NCBI RefSeq assembly: GCF_000783395.1
Contig: NZ_JSFK01000001.1
Coordinates: 186,001 to 250,000 of the forward strand
DNA: 64,000 bases
Direction of reading: 5' to 3'
From: Pseudomonas chlororaphis
GTDB taxonomy: Bacteria; Pseudomonadota; Gammaproteobacteria; Pseudomonadales; Pseudomonadaceae
In this document: positions 37,006-44,621 of the stretch, piece by piece
How the letters are laid out: every line of letters starts with the position of its first letter
Position numbering within the stretch: the stretch's first letter is position 1
Notes under the pieces: generated by a model
What the model saw: only the letters and a program-made list of their open reading frames with translations
What the model was told of the DNA's origin: nothing
Database searches by the model: none
Position numbers and translations under genes: made by a program

Positions 37006-37917
37006 ATGAATGAGTCTGTGCGTTTCGAAGATAAAGTCGTCATCGTCACCGGAGCCGGTGGCGGCCTCGGACGGGCGCACGCTCTGCTGTTCGCCAAACA
37101 AGGTGCGAAAGTGCTGGTCAACGATCTCGGCGGCTCGGCTCAGGGCGAAGGCGCCAACGCCTCCGCCGCCGATCGCGTGGTAGCGGAAATTCGCGCGGCC
37201 GGCGGTATCGCCGAAGCCAACCACGACTCGGTCACCGACGGCGACAAACTGGTGCAGAACGCCCTCGACGTCTTCGGCCGTGTCGACGTCGTTGTCAACA
37301 ACGCCGGCATCCTGCGCGACAAGACCTTCCACAAAATGGACGACGCCGACTGGGACCTGGTTTACCGCGTCCACGTCGAAGGCGCCTACAAAGTCACCCG
37401 CGCCGCGTGGCCACACCTGCGTGAGCAAAACTACGGTCGGGTAATCTTCACCGCCTCGACCTCTGGCATCTACGGCAACTTCGGCCAGTCCAACTACGGC
37501 ATGGCCAAACTGGGTCTTTACGGTTTGACCCGCACTCTGGCCATCGAAGGTCGCAAGAACAACATCCTCGTCAATGCCATCGCGCCAACCGGCGGCACGC
37601 GCATGACCGAAGGCTTGATCCCACCGCAAGTATTCGAGCAATTGAAGCCGGAGCTGGTCAGTCCGCTGGTGGTGTATCTGGCCAGCGAACAATGCCAGGA
37701 GACTTCCGGGTTGTTCGAGGTCGGTGGTGGCTGGATGGGCAAGGTGCGTTGGGAGCGCAGCCTCGGCGCCGGGTTTGATCCACGGGCGGGTTTCTCGCCG
37801 GAAGATGTCGCGGCGCACTGGCAGCAGATTTGTGATTTCGAAGGGGCGGCGCATCCGAAGGACAATATCGAGGCGCTGAAGGAAATGATGGCGAATTTGC
37901 AGAAGTATTCGTTGTAA
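37006..37917 (+). CDS. Short-chain dehydrogenase of the peroxisomal MFE-2 / FabG type
   Basis: A 303-residue SDR. The cofactor motif VTGAGGGLGRAHALLFA, NDLGGSAQGEG, NNAGILRDKTFHKMDD and the catalytic Tyr-x3-Lys in NYGMAKLGLYGL are all present. The long C-terminus (YLASEQCQETSGLFEVGGGWMGKVRWERS) matches the hydroxyacyl-CoA dehydrogenase part of MFE-2-like proteins and their stand-alone bacterial homologues. Substrates are likely 3-hydroxyacyl-CoA or a related hydroxy compound. It may share a pathway with the two upstream genes despite the intervening repeat. Confidence 0.9.
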   Translation: MNESVRFEDKVVIVTGAGGGLGRAHALLFAKQGAKVLVNDLGGSAQGEGANASAADRVVAEIRAAGGIAEANHDSVTDGDKLVQNALDVFGRVDVVVNNAGILRDKTFHKMDDADWDLVYRVHVEGAYKVTRAAWPHLREQNYGRVIFTASTSGIYGNFGQSNYGMAKLGLYGLTRTLAIEGRKNNILVNAIAPTGGTRMTEGLIPPQVFEQLKPELVSPLVVYLASEQCQETSGLFEVGGGWMGKVRWERSLGAGFDPRAGFSPEDVAAHWQQICDFEGAAHPKDNIEALKEMMANLQKYSL

Positions 37918-37924
37918 CAGCAAA

Positions 37925-37963
37925 GAAAAGCGAGCAGGCATGAATGCCTGCTCGCTTTTTTAC
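37925..37963. terminator. Bidirectional terminator between SDR and immunity genes
   Basis: AAAGCGAGCAGGCA-TGAA-TGCCTGCTCGCTTT, with A-run before and T6 after. The immunity gene on the minus strand ends inside its right edge. Confidence 0.9.
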
Positions 37964-38229
37964 TCTTCGATTTTGAATCCGGCTTTTCCGTTGGCTGCTC
38001 GCCATTCCTTGAAAATGCCGATCACGCCTATCGGACTGTCCTCAACGCCTTCTTCCGGATGGCATAAGACATCAGAAGCATTTGGATGCTCGGAAGTGCT
38101 GATGATCGTTTCAAAAATACGATCATGTTCGTACTCAGATGAGTAGTCACCTTCGAATAAGGAATTTATGAGCTCTATATATTCGCGCTCGGTGTAGTCT
38201 TCAAATCTTGCTTTAAGATTTTTATTCAT
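37960..38229 (-). CDS. Colicin/pyocin DNase immunity protein (Im family)
   Basis: An 89-residue cytoplasmic inhibitor of the adjacent nuclease bacteriocin (colicin E2/E7/E8/E9-Im family). The match is clear in TEREYIELINSLFEG, EHDRIFETIIS and the C-terminal SPIGVIGIFKEWRAANGKAGF. The hot-spot region corresponding to Im9 Asp51...Tyr54-Tyr55 reads SDVLCHP, so both Tyr are replaced (Cys56, His57 here). It overlaps the pyocin stop by eight bases, so toxin and antidote are coupled. It is AT-richer than its neighbours. Confidence 0.95.
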   Translation of the reverse strand: MNKNLKARFEDYTEREYIELINSLFEGDYSSEYEHDRIFETIISTSEHPNASDVLCHPEEGVEDSPIGVIGIFKEWRAANGKAGFKIEE

Positions 38230-40576
38230 TCCCCTGCGCCTTTTTTGGGTGATGGATCTTAATGTGTCGCTTAGGAGTAAGTATTTTCAGGTTGTCCATT
38301 TCGTAAACCGCTCCGCCAAGCTCAATAGGCTCTACATGATGCAGTTCGTATTTTCGCCGTTGACCGACGTGCTCGGATTGATGAGGCTTTGGTGACAATC
38401 CTCGGCGTAGGCTTGTCTGATCAACGCGGTTGAATAGCTGAAATAAATCCTCATCACCTGCTACCGCTTTCCAGAACGCTCTTCGAAACGCTTTAAAGCT
38501 CGAAAATTCCCTCCCCCGAAGTTTATCCGCAATCTGCTCAGGAATCGGCGCGCCTTCCGCCGTGGCAGCTGCTCCTAACCACCTACCTGAAACCGGCTGC
38601 CCCATCCCGCTCGCAACGCCGGGATCTTGCCGTCGATCCCGAAACATCGTGAAGACCGGTGGTATTCCGGATTCGATTGGAAAGACTGTGATCCATCCGC
38701 CAAACCCGTATAGATCCAACTGCGGATGGGGATCAATCCGTCCGCTATCTGGTCTTACCTCGGCACCGTCATAAAACGGTAAATCAGTGTCTACCAACGG
38801 GAAATCGGTTGAGGGATTCTGCGGTTCAACCAGTGGTGTCCAGGTGACGACAGGGCCTCTGGAGCCGGGGTCCGTTGCCGTGGAAACGTAAACATTTTTC
38901 CGAGCGTCGAAACGGGCAAGTCTCACCGGCACATTGCTGGGGACTGTTACGCCATCAGTGGTGACGACGGCAATTTCTACGCGGTTTCCTACGGCTCTGG
39001 AGCCGAGTCTGACTGGCAGATCGACTTCAGCCTCGGCGGCTGCCAACTCATACAGATCTGCTTCCAGAACGGGCGCAAGGTCTGACAGTGGAACGCTTGC
39101 GGAGTAAAGGTCACCATTCCCCAGCTCTGAGGGAACCAGCAGAGCCGCGAAGCCCACGAGGACGGGGGCAGCGGCGGTCGAAATCGTTGCGACGGCAATG
39201 GATACCGCTGAGCGAAGGGCGGTCTTGAGTGCCAGAGCGGTCGTAGGGTTGCTGCCTAAAGCGCCGAGTGTTCCGGCGAACGTCGGGCCAAACGCGGCCG
39301 TTGAGCCCACGTTGGCAAATATAGGATTTTTCCAGCGTTCCTCTGTTTGCGCCTGCCACTGGGCTCTCAAGCGAGCATTCTCTACTCGTCGCGCGGGCTC
39401 AGTCTGAGCATCCAGCAATGCTTGTTGGCGGTTTTTTTCCTGAGCCTCTAAAACGCCTTGCAATATCCTCTCGCGGCGCGCTTTTGCAGCGTATGCGCGA
39501 TACAACGCCTCCTCTGCGCGCAACGCTCTTTCGCGCAGGCGCCACTGCTCTTTCTTTTGGGTACGGTGCGCTTTTTCATCAAGTACTCTTGCGGCCTCAG
39601 TACGGCGTAATGTTTCTGCTTTTGCTTCAAACCGTGCACGTTCTGCGCCCGTTTGTTTTGCTGCAGCATCGACAGCTATCCGAGCCTGTTCGGCCGCTGA
39701 GCGCCGAGACTTTGCCAATGCTGCGATCCGTGCTTTTTTCCGTGCCCAGTGATGTCCATGTTCGCGCTGCGCGGCGCCAGCGAGTTCCTTCAAATGTTGC
39801 TCGGATGAGATACGAGCACGTTCTTGAGCCAAGCGCTGACTCTCAGCCATTTCAGCTAGTCGTACCTGCTCCGCACGTGCAGCTTCGGCAATGTCTCTCT
39901 GATGTTGTTGTTGTTGTTGTTGTTCGGCCGCGATCCGCGCTCGTTCGTCAGCCAGTCGCTGAGCTTCTGCCGCTGCTGCATGCGCTTGATCATTGGTTTG
40001 CACCAAAGCCAGCCACTTGTGCACTTCGACCTGCTGTTGGTTGAGTATCTGAATTGACTGCGAAAGCAAATTCGCTTCGTGAGCCGCTCGGTATGAAGCG
40101 CCCCAAGCCTGCATAGCCACTCCTTGCGGATGGACCGAGCTATCGATGCGTTGTGCTCTTTGAAAAAAATCGTGAAAGCTTTTATTGAGCGGGGAAGCTC
40201 CGAAAAATTGATTGGAATTTAGAGTTTTTTGTCGGTGTTGAGCGGTTTTTCTAAGAATTAGCGTATGGCGTACTCCCAATTCTCGGGTGACGGTTTCAGC
40301 AGGAGGTAGCGGATGACTGGACCCTTCCAGACGTATTGCAGCCAGCTCCTGTTCAATTGTTTGGGGTAGTTGTTCAACATGGGTTTGAAATTCGTGAGCA
40401 GTTTTCACGCTGTGAGCAGTAAATGCCCGGGAAATTGCTCCCACATTGTTGGGAATACCAAACGTGCCGCTGTTGGGGAGGTTGGTAGCGGTTCCCCTGA
40501 TTAACGTTGTGTTTGGAGGCGCTGTTGCTGTCGTATGAACAGCTTCGGTTAACACAAAGGGTGGAGGCTTTTGCAT
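38222..40576 (-). CDS. S-type pyocin with HNH DNase domain
   Basis: A 784-residue bacteriocin that enters related Pseudomonas and cuts DNA. The N-terminal 165 residues are Pro/Thr-rich and of unknown receptor role. About 165-420 is an Ala/Glu/Arg/Gln-rich helical segment. A hydrophobic stretch follows (about 455-505), then the S-type pyocin translocation domain (about 505-650) and the colicin-E9-type nuclease (from about 655). The metal-dependent motif is exact: His746-His747-x14-Asn762-x8-His771-x3-His775, with Glu744 and Arg740 conserved. The ATG at 40576 has AGGA at proper spacing; 40582 and 40624 are other in-frame starts. No separate lysis gene was found. Confidence 0.93.
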   Translation of the reverse strand: MQKPPPFVLTEAVHTTATAPPNTTLIRGTATNLPNSGTFGIPNNVGAISRAFTAHSVKTAHEFQTHVEQLPQTIEQELAAIRLEGSSHPLPPAETVTRELGVRHTLILRKTAQHRQKTLNSNQFFGASPLNKSFHDFFQRAQRIDSSVHPQGVAMQAWGASYRAAHEANLLSQSIQILNQQQVEVHKWLALVQTNDQAHAAAAEAQRLADERARIAAEQQQQQQHQRDIAEAARAEQVRLAEMAESQRLAQERARISSEQHLKELAGAAQREHGHHWARKKARIAALAKSRRSAAEQARIAVDAAAKQTGAERARFEAKAETLRRTEAARVLDEKAHRTQKKEQWRLRERALRAEEALYRAYAAKARRERILQGVLEAQEKNRQQALLDAQTEPARRVENARLRAQWQAQTEERWKNPIFANVGSTAAFGPTFAGTLGALGSNPTTALALKTALRSAVSIAVATISTAAAPVLVGFAALLVPSELGNGDLYSASVPLSDLAPVLEADLYELAAAEAEVDLPVRLGSRAVGNRVEIAVVTTDGVTVPSNVPVRLARFDARKNVYVSTATDPGSRGPVVTWTPLVEPQNPSTDFPLVDTDLPFYDGAEVRPDSGRIDPHPQLDLYGFGGWITVFPIESGIPPVFTMFRDRRQDPGVASGMGQPVSGRWLGAAATAEGAPIPEQIADKLRGREFSSFKAFRRAFWKAVAGDEDLFQLFNRVDQTSLRRGLSPKPHQSEHVGQRRKYELHHVEPIELGGAVYEMDNLKILTPKRHIKIHHPKKAQGNE
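39903..39924. repeat. (TTG)n microsatellite inside the pyocin gene
   Basis: Seven consecutive TGT/TTG units encode six Gln plus flanking Glu and His in the helical segment (about residues 219-226). It is in frame, so unit changes would alter linker length but not frame. Confidence 0.85.
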
Positions 40577-41297
40577 ATTCATGTCCTTTTGAATGTGCGT
40601 GATAAATCGCTGGCAAGTCAGCACGGCCGGTTGGTGACGTCCGTGTCGCCAGCGAAGGGTTGAGGTGTTTCAAGTTACAACAGACTTGCTGTTGCAAAAT
40701 CCGAGAAGCCCGTCAGTAACAGGGCGTTGTTTTGAGAGGGGTTTCGCCGATTAATAACAAAGCGCGGAGAAATCTTCTAAACACCAGGAAACGTCCGACG
40801 CTGTTCTAGGAAGTTGATTGCAGGGTGAGGGGGGACTTTTCAACAGCCATAAAAAAGGCCGCTGCAAACGCAGCGGCCAAGGTAAGACGTTGGATCAAGG
40901 AGCTACAAATCAACGTCAGTGAACACCGGGGCGATAAACCGAAGTCTTCGATTTATCTGAAATCTGTCAGCAATGGCCTGAGTTGCTCAAAGGCCAGTGC
41001 TTCGTGCTTTGCGGCGTGTCCCGTGAAAGCGCGTTCAGAATAAGGTCTTGAACGCGTAGGAAAAATACCGATTCCGGACATGCACTGTTGCGGGGCATGC
41101 AACAGTCCCGTGATCCGATGTGCACCATGCGCTGCACTGATGATCCTCCATCCAGCCGATCCATGAACGGCGCAAAGCCCCGCCCCGCAAGGCCATTCAT
41201 CCTTTCGAGCGACAACGCGAATACCTCCTTGGTGCGCTTATCGACGCGGTTGCCCGGCAGTAGGGTGGGGCCTTCTGTCACTCACCGGGGAAGACGC
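40577..41297. other. Gene-free stretch upstream of the pyocin
   Basis: 721 bases without a convincing gene. It holds an inverted repeat CAACAG-N5-CTGTTG (40678-40694), a strong hairpin (40851-40880) and another inverted repeat ACTGTTGC-N7-GCAACAGT (41084-41106). No LexA box (CTGT-N8-ACAG) or tandem PrtN P-box was recognised. The pyocin promoter presumably lies here. Short open frames in the region have no recognisable product. Confidence 0.6.
40851..40880 (-). terminator. Orphan rho-independent terminator (minus strand)
   Basis: GGCCGCTGC-AAAC-GCAGCGGCC with six T in the minus direction (A6 on the plus strand at 40851-40856). No complete minus-strand gene lies upstream of it (to its right), so it is likely the remnant of a lost gene or the end of an unannotated small RNA. 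Confidence 0.65.
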
Positions 41298-43091
41298 ATG
41301 ACAAAAACAACAATGCGCGCCATCTTCACACCGCAGGCGCTGGCAGCCGCGGTGGCTCTGGGTTGCTGCGCCCAAGCGCAAGCAGTTGCGTTCAACATTG
41401 GCGAAATCGAGGGCACCTTCGATTCGTCGCTGTCGATCGGTGCGAGCTGGGGCATGCGCGATGCCGACAAGTCGCTGGTCGGCACGGTCAATGGTGGTAC
41501 TGGGCAGTCTTCGACCGGTGATGACGGGCGTTTGAATTTCAAGAAGGGTGAGACCTTCTCGAAGATCTTCAAAGGCATTCACGACCTCGAACTGAAGTAC
41601 GGCGACACCGGTGTCTTCGTGCGTGGCAAGTACTGGTACGACTTTGAGCTGAAGGACGAGGACCGCGAGTTCAAGCCGATCAGCGACAGCGGGCGCAAGG
41701 AAGGGGCGAAATCTTCCGGCGCACAAATTCTCGATGCGTTCGTCTATCACAACTATTCCATCGCCGATCTGCCGGGCACCGTGCGCGCGGGCAAACAAGT
41801 GGTGAGCTGGGGCGAAAGTACGTTTATCGGCAACTCGATCAACAGCATCAACCCGATCGACGTGTCGGCGTTTCGTCGCCCCGGAGCGGAGATCAAGGAA
41901 GGCCTGATTCCGGTCAACATGCTGTTTGGTTCGCAAGGCCTGACCGATCAACTGACCGTTGAAGGCTTCTATCAACTGGAATGGGACCAGACCGTTCTCG
42001 ACAACTGCGGCACTTTCTTCGGCGTCGATGTGGCAGCGGACGGCTGCAACAACGGCTACACCGTCGGCAACCCGGCGATCGCACCGTTTGTCCCGCTGAC
42101 TCAGGCCTTTGGCCAAGGCATTCAGGTGACTCGCGAAGGCGTGGTGATCCCGCGTGGTGGCGACCGTGATGCGCGCGATTCCGGGCAGTGGGGTACGGCG
42201 TTGCGCTGGCTCGGTGACGACACTGAATACGGTCTCTACTTCATGAACTACCACAGCCGTACGCCGACCGTCGGCACCACCACGGCCGGTCTGTCGACGC
42301 TGGCGGCATTGCCGGGCATGGTCGGGATCGCCAATGGCCTGGCACCCGGCAGTGGTTCCGGTCTGGCGCAGAGCGTGATGCTCGGGCGCGGCGGGTACTA
42401 CCTCGAGTATCCGGAAGACATTCGTCTCTACGGCGCGAGTTTTTCCACCACATTGCCCACCGGGACCGCGTGGACCGGTGAGATCAGCTACCGACCGAAC
42501 GCTCCGGTGCAGGTCAATACCAACGACCTGACGCTGGCGCTGCTCAACCCGATTGCCGGCGGCGCTGCTTCGCCACTTACGACGTCACCGGGTGCGGACA
42601 ACAAAGGCTATCGGCGCAAAGAAGTTACGCAAATCCAGAGCACCCTCACGCACTTCTTCGATCAGGTCTGGGGCGCTCAGCGTTTGACTCTGGTCGGTGA
42701 AGCGGCGGTGGTGCGGGTCGGCGGACTGGAGTCGCGCGACAAGCTGCGTTATGGCCGCGACTCGGTTTACGGACAGTACGGTTTCGGCGGCGACACCGAC
42801 GGTTTCGTCACCTCGACCTCTTGGGGCTACCGCGCCCGGGCGATCCTCGATTACGCCAACGTGATCGGCGGGATCAACCTCAAGCCCAACCTGTCGTGGT
42901 CGCATGACGTCGCCGGTTATGGTCCCAACGGGCTGTTCAACGAAGGCGCGAAAGCGATCAGCGTCGGCGTCGATGCCGACTACCGCAACACCTACACCGC
43001 GAGCCTCAGTTACACCGACTTTTTCGGTGGCGACTACAACGTCCTAGAAGACCGTGACTTCGTCGCACTGAGCTTCGGCGTGAACTTCTGA
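41298..43091 (+). CDS. DUF1302 family outer-membrane protein
   Basis: A 597-residue protein with a signal peptide (about residues 1-29, ...CCAQAQAVA) and a DUF1302 beta-barrel-like body: FNIGEIEGTFDSSLSIGASW, ..RKGKQVVSWGEST-type segment (VRAGKQVVSWGESTF), FPVNMLFGSQ-like, and a C-terminal VLEDRDFVALSFGVNF with terminal Phe, typical of Bam substrates. The ATG at 41298 has GGGGAAG upstream. It is 23 bases ahead of the DUF1329 gene. DUF1302/DUF1329 pairs are linked to export or uptake of hydrophobic substances in other bacteria; here the substrate is unknown. Confidence 0.88.
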   Translation: MTKTTMRAIFTPQALAAAVALGCCAQAQAVAFNIGEIEGTFDSSLSIGASWGMRDADKSLVGTVNGGTGQSSTGDDGRLNFKKGETFSKIFKGIHDLELKYGDTGVFVRGKYWYDFELKDEDREFKPISDSGRKEGAKSSGAQILDAFVYHNYSIADLPGTVRAGKQVVSWGESTFIGNSINSINPIDVSAFRRPGAEIKEGLIPVNMLFGSQGLTDQLTVEGFYQLEWDQTVLDNCGTFFGVDVAADGCNNGYTVGNPAIAPFVPLTQAFGQGIQVTREGVVIPRGGDRDARDSGQWGTALRWLGDDTEYGLYFMNYHSRTPTVGTTTAGLSTLAALPGMVGIANGLAPGSGSGLAQSVMLGRGGYYLEYPEDIRLYGASFSTTLPTGTAWTGEISYRPNAPVQVNTNDLTLALLNPIAGGAASPLTTSPGADNKGYRRKEVTQIQSTLTHFFDQVWGAQRLTLVGEAAVVRVGGLESRDKLRYGRDSVYGQYGFGGDTDGFVTSTSWGYRARAILDYANVIGGINLKPNLSWSHDVAGYGPNGLFNEGAKAISVGVDADYRNTYTASLSYTDFFGGDYNVLEDRDFVALSFGVNF

Positions 43092-43114
43092 TCTGCCCGA
43101 GAAGGATGAAAGCA

Positions 43115-44482
43115 ATGCGCAAAATGATTCTGCAATGTGGTGTGCTGGCCCTGAGTCTGCTGGCAGCCAATGTGATGGCAGCGGTGTCGCCAGACGAGGC
43201 CAACAAGCTCGGCACCAGCCTGACCCCGCTGGGTGCCGAGAAGGCTGGCAACGCTGACGGTTCGATTCCGGCGTGGACTGGCGGCATACCGAAAAATGCC
43301 GGGGCGGTGGACAGCAAAGGTTTTCTCGCCGACCCGTTCGCCAATGAAAAACCGCTGTTTACCATCACCGCGGCCAACGTCGACAAGTACAAGGACAAGC
43401 TCTCAGACGGTCAGGTGGCGATGTTTAAACGCTACCCGGAGACTTACAAGATCCCGGTCTACCCGACCCACCGCACGGTCGCCGCACCAGCGGAAATCTA
43501 CGAGTCGGCCAAGCGCAGTGCGCTCAACGTGACCACCATCAACGACGGTAACGGCCTGGCCAATTTCACCGGCAATCGCTACTACGCTTTTCCGATTCCG
43601 AAAAACGGCGTTGAAGTGCTGTGGAACCACATCACCCGTTATCACGGTGGCAACGTCAAACGCATCATCACCCAAGTCACCCCGCAGACCAACGGCAGCT
43701 ACACGCCGATCCGCTTCGAAGAAGAGATCGCCGTGCCGCAACTGATGAAAGATCTCGACCCGGAAAAAGCTGCCAACGTGCTGACCTTCTTCAAGCAGTC
43801 GGTGACTGCGCCAGCGCGTCTGGCCGGTAACGTGTTGCTGGTGCACGAAACCCTCGATCAAGTGAAGGAGCCGCGTCTGGCGTGGATCTACAACGCCGGG
43901 CAGCGTCGGGTGCGTCGTGCGCCGCAAGTCGCGTATGACGGCCCGGGCACCGCTGCCGATGGCCTGCGCACGTCGGATAACTTCGACATGTTCTCCGGCG
44001 CTCCGGATCGCTACGACTGGAAACTGGTCGGCAAAAAGGAAATGTACATCCCGTACAACAGCTACAAACTCGACTCGCCGAAGCTCAAATACGACGACAT
44101 CGTCAAGGCCGGACACATCAATCAGGACCTGACCCGTTACGAACTGCACCGGGTTTGGGAAGTGATCGGCACGGTCAAACCGAATGAGCGGCACATCTAC
44201 GCCAAGCGTCACATGTACATCGATGAAGACAGCTGGCAGGTGGCGCTGGCGGACCACTACGACGGTCGCGGACAACTGTGGCGCGTTGCCGAAGGTCATG
44301 CTCAGTACTACTACGATCACCAGGCGCAGGCGTACACCCTCGAAGCGCTCTACGACATCATCGCGGGTCGATACATTGCCCTGGGGATGAAGAACGAAGA
44401 GAAGCACAGTTTCGAGTTCGGCTTCGAAGCCAAGGCTGCCGACTACACGCCATCGGCCTTGCGCGCAGAGGGCGTGCGGTAA
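43115..44482 (+). CDS. DUF1329 family periplasmic protein
   Basis: A 455-residue secreted protein (signal peptide of about 23 residues ending NVMAA). It has the DUF1329 family layout (SPDEANKLGTSLTPLGAEKAGNADG, IPAWTGGIPK, ENFDMFSGAPDRYDWKLVGKKEM-like, YELHRVWEVIGTVKPNERH, YAKRHMYIDEDSW). The fold is related to LolA/LolB lipoprotein-binding proteins, so it may carry a lipid-like ligand. Either 43106 or 43115 could be the start; 43115 has AGAAGG at good spacing. It is cotranscribed with the DUF1302 gene. The MMPL transporter often seen with this pair is absent. Confidence 0.88.
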   Translation: MRKMILQCGVLALSLLAANVMAAVSPDEANKLGTSLTPLGAEKAGNADGSIPAWTGGIPKNAGAVDSKGFLADPFANEKPLFTITAANVDKYKDKLSDGQVAMFKRYPETYKIPVYPTHRTVAAPAEIYESAKRSALNVTTINDGNGLANFTGNRYYAFPIPKNGVEVLWNHITRYHGGNVKRIITQVTPQTNGSYTPIRFEEEIAVPQLMKDLDPEKAANVLTFFKQSVTAPARLAGNVLLVHETLDQVKEPRLAWIYNAGQRRVRRAPQVAYDGPGTAADGLRTSDNFDMFSGAPDRYDWKLVGKKEMYIPYNSYKLDSPKLKYDDIVKAGHINQDLTRYELHRVWEVIGTVKPNERHIYAKRHMYIDEDSWQVALADHYDGRGQLWRVAEGHAQYYYDHQAQAYTLEALYDIIAGRYIALGMKNEEKHSFEFGFEAKAADYTPSALRAEGVR

Positions 44483-44503
44483 CGGTTTTGATACAAGGGC
44501 AAG

Positions 44504-44532
44504 GTAAAAGGCGACCGCTCGGTCGCCTTTTT
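44504..44532. terminator. Terminator after the DUF1302/DUF1329 operon
   Basis: AAAAGGCGACC-GCTC-GGTCGCCTTTTTT hairpin, 22 bases after the stop, active on both strands by its A/T flanks. Confidence 0.9.
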
Positions 44533-44574
44533 TATGGGCGTCAATCAGCGCGCTGAATACTCGTCAACAAGTCC

Positions 44575-44596
44575 ATGGGAGAGGGCTAGGGTAAGG
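44575..44596. repeat. Fragment of the GGGAGAGGGCTGGGGTGAGGG dispersed repeat
   Basis: One 22-base arm with a few changes compared with the right arm at 9316-9336. No second arm is seen, so it is a decayed or solo copy just before the luxR-type gene. Confidence 0.45.
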
Positions 44597-44621
44597 GCAC
44601 AACGATAAAAAGGCTCACCCG

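Noticed and set aside
40678..40694. LexA box for the pyocin
   Set aside because: The site is ACAG-N5-CTGT, the reverse orientation and wrong spacing for the CTGT-N8-ACAG LexA form.
40967..41281. Minus-strand frame of 104 codons in the pyocin-flanking gap
   Set aside because: No SD, no recognisable sequence, and it overlaps the leader of the DUF1302 gene.
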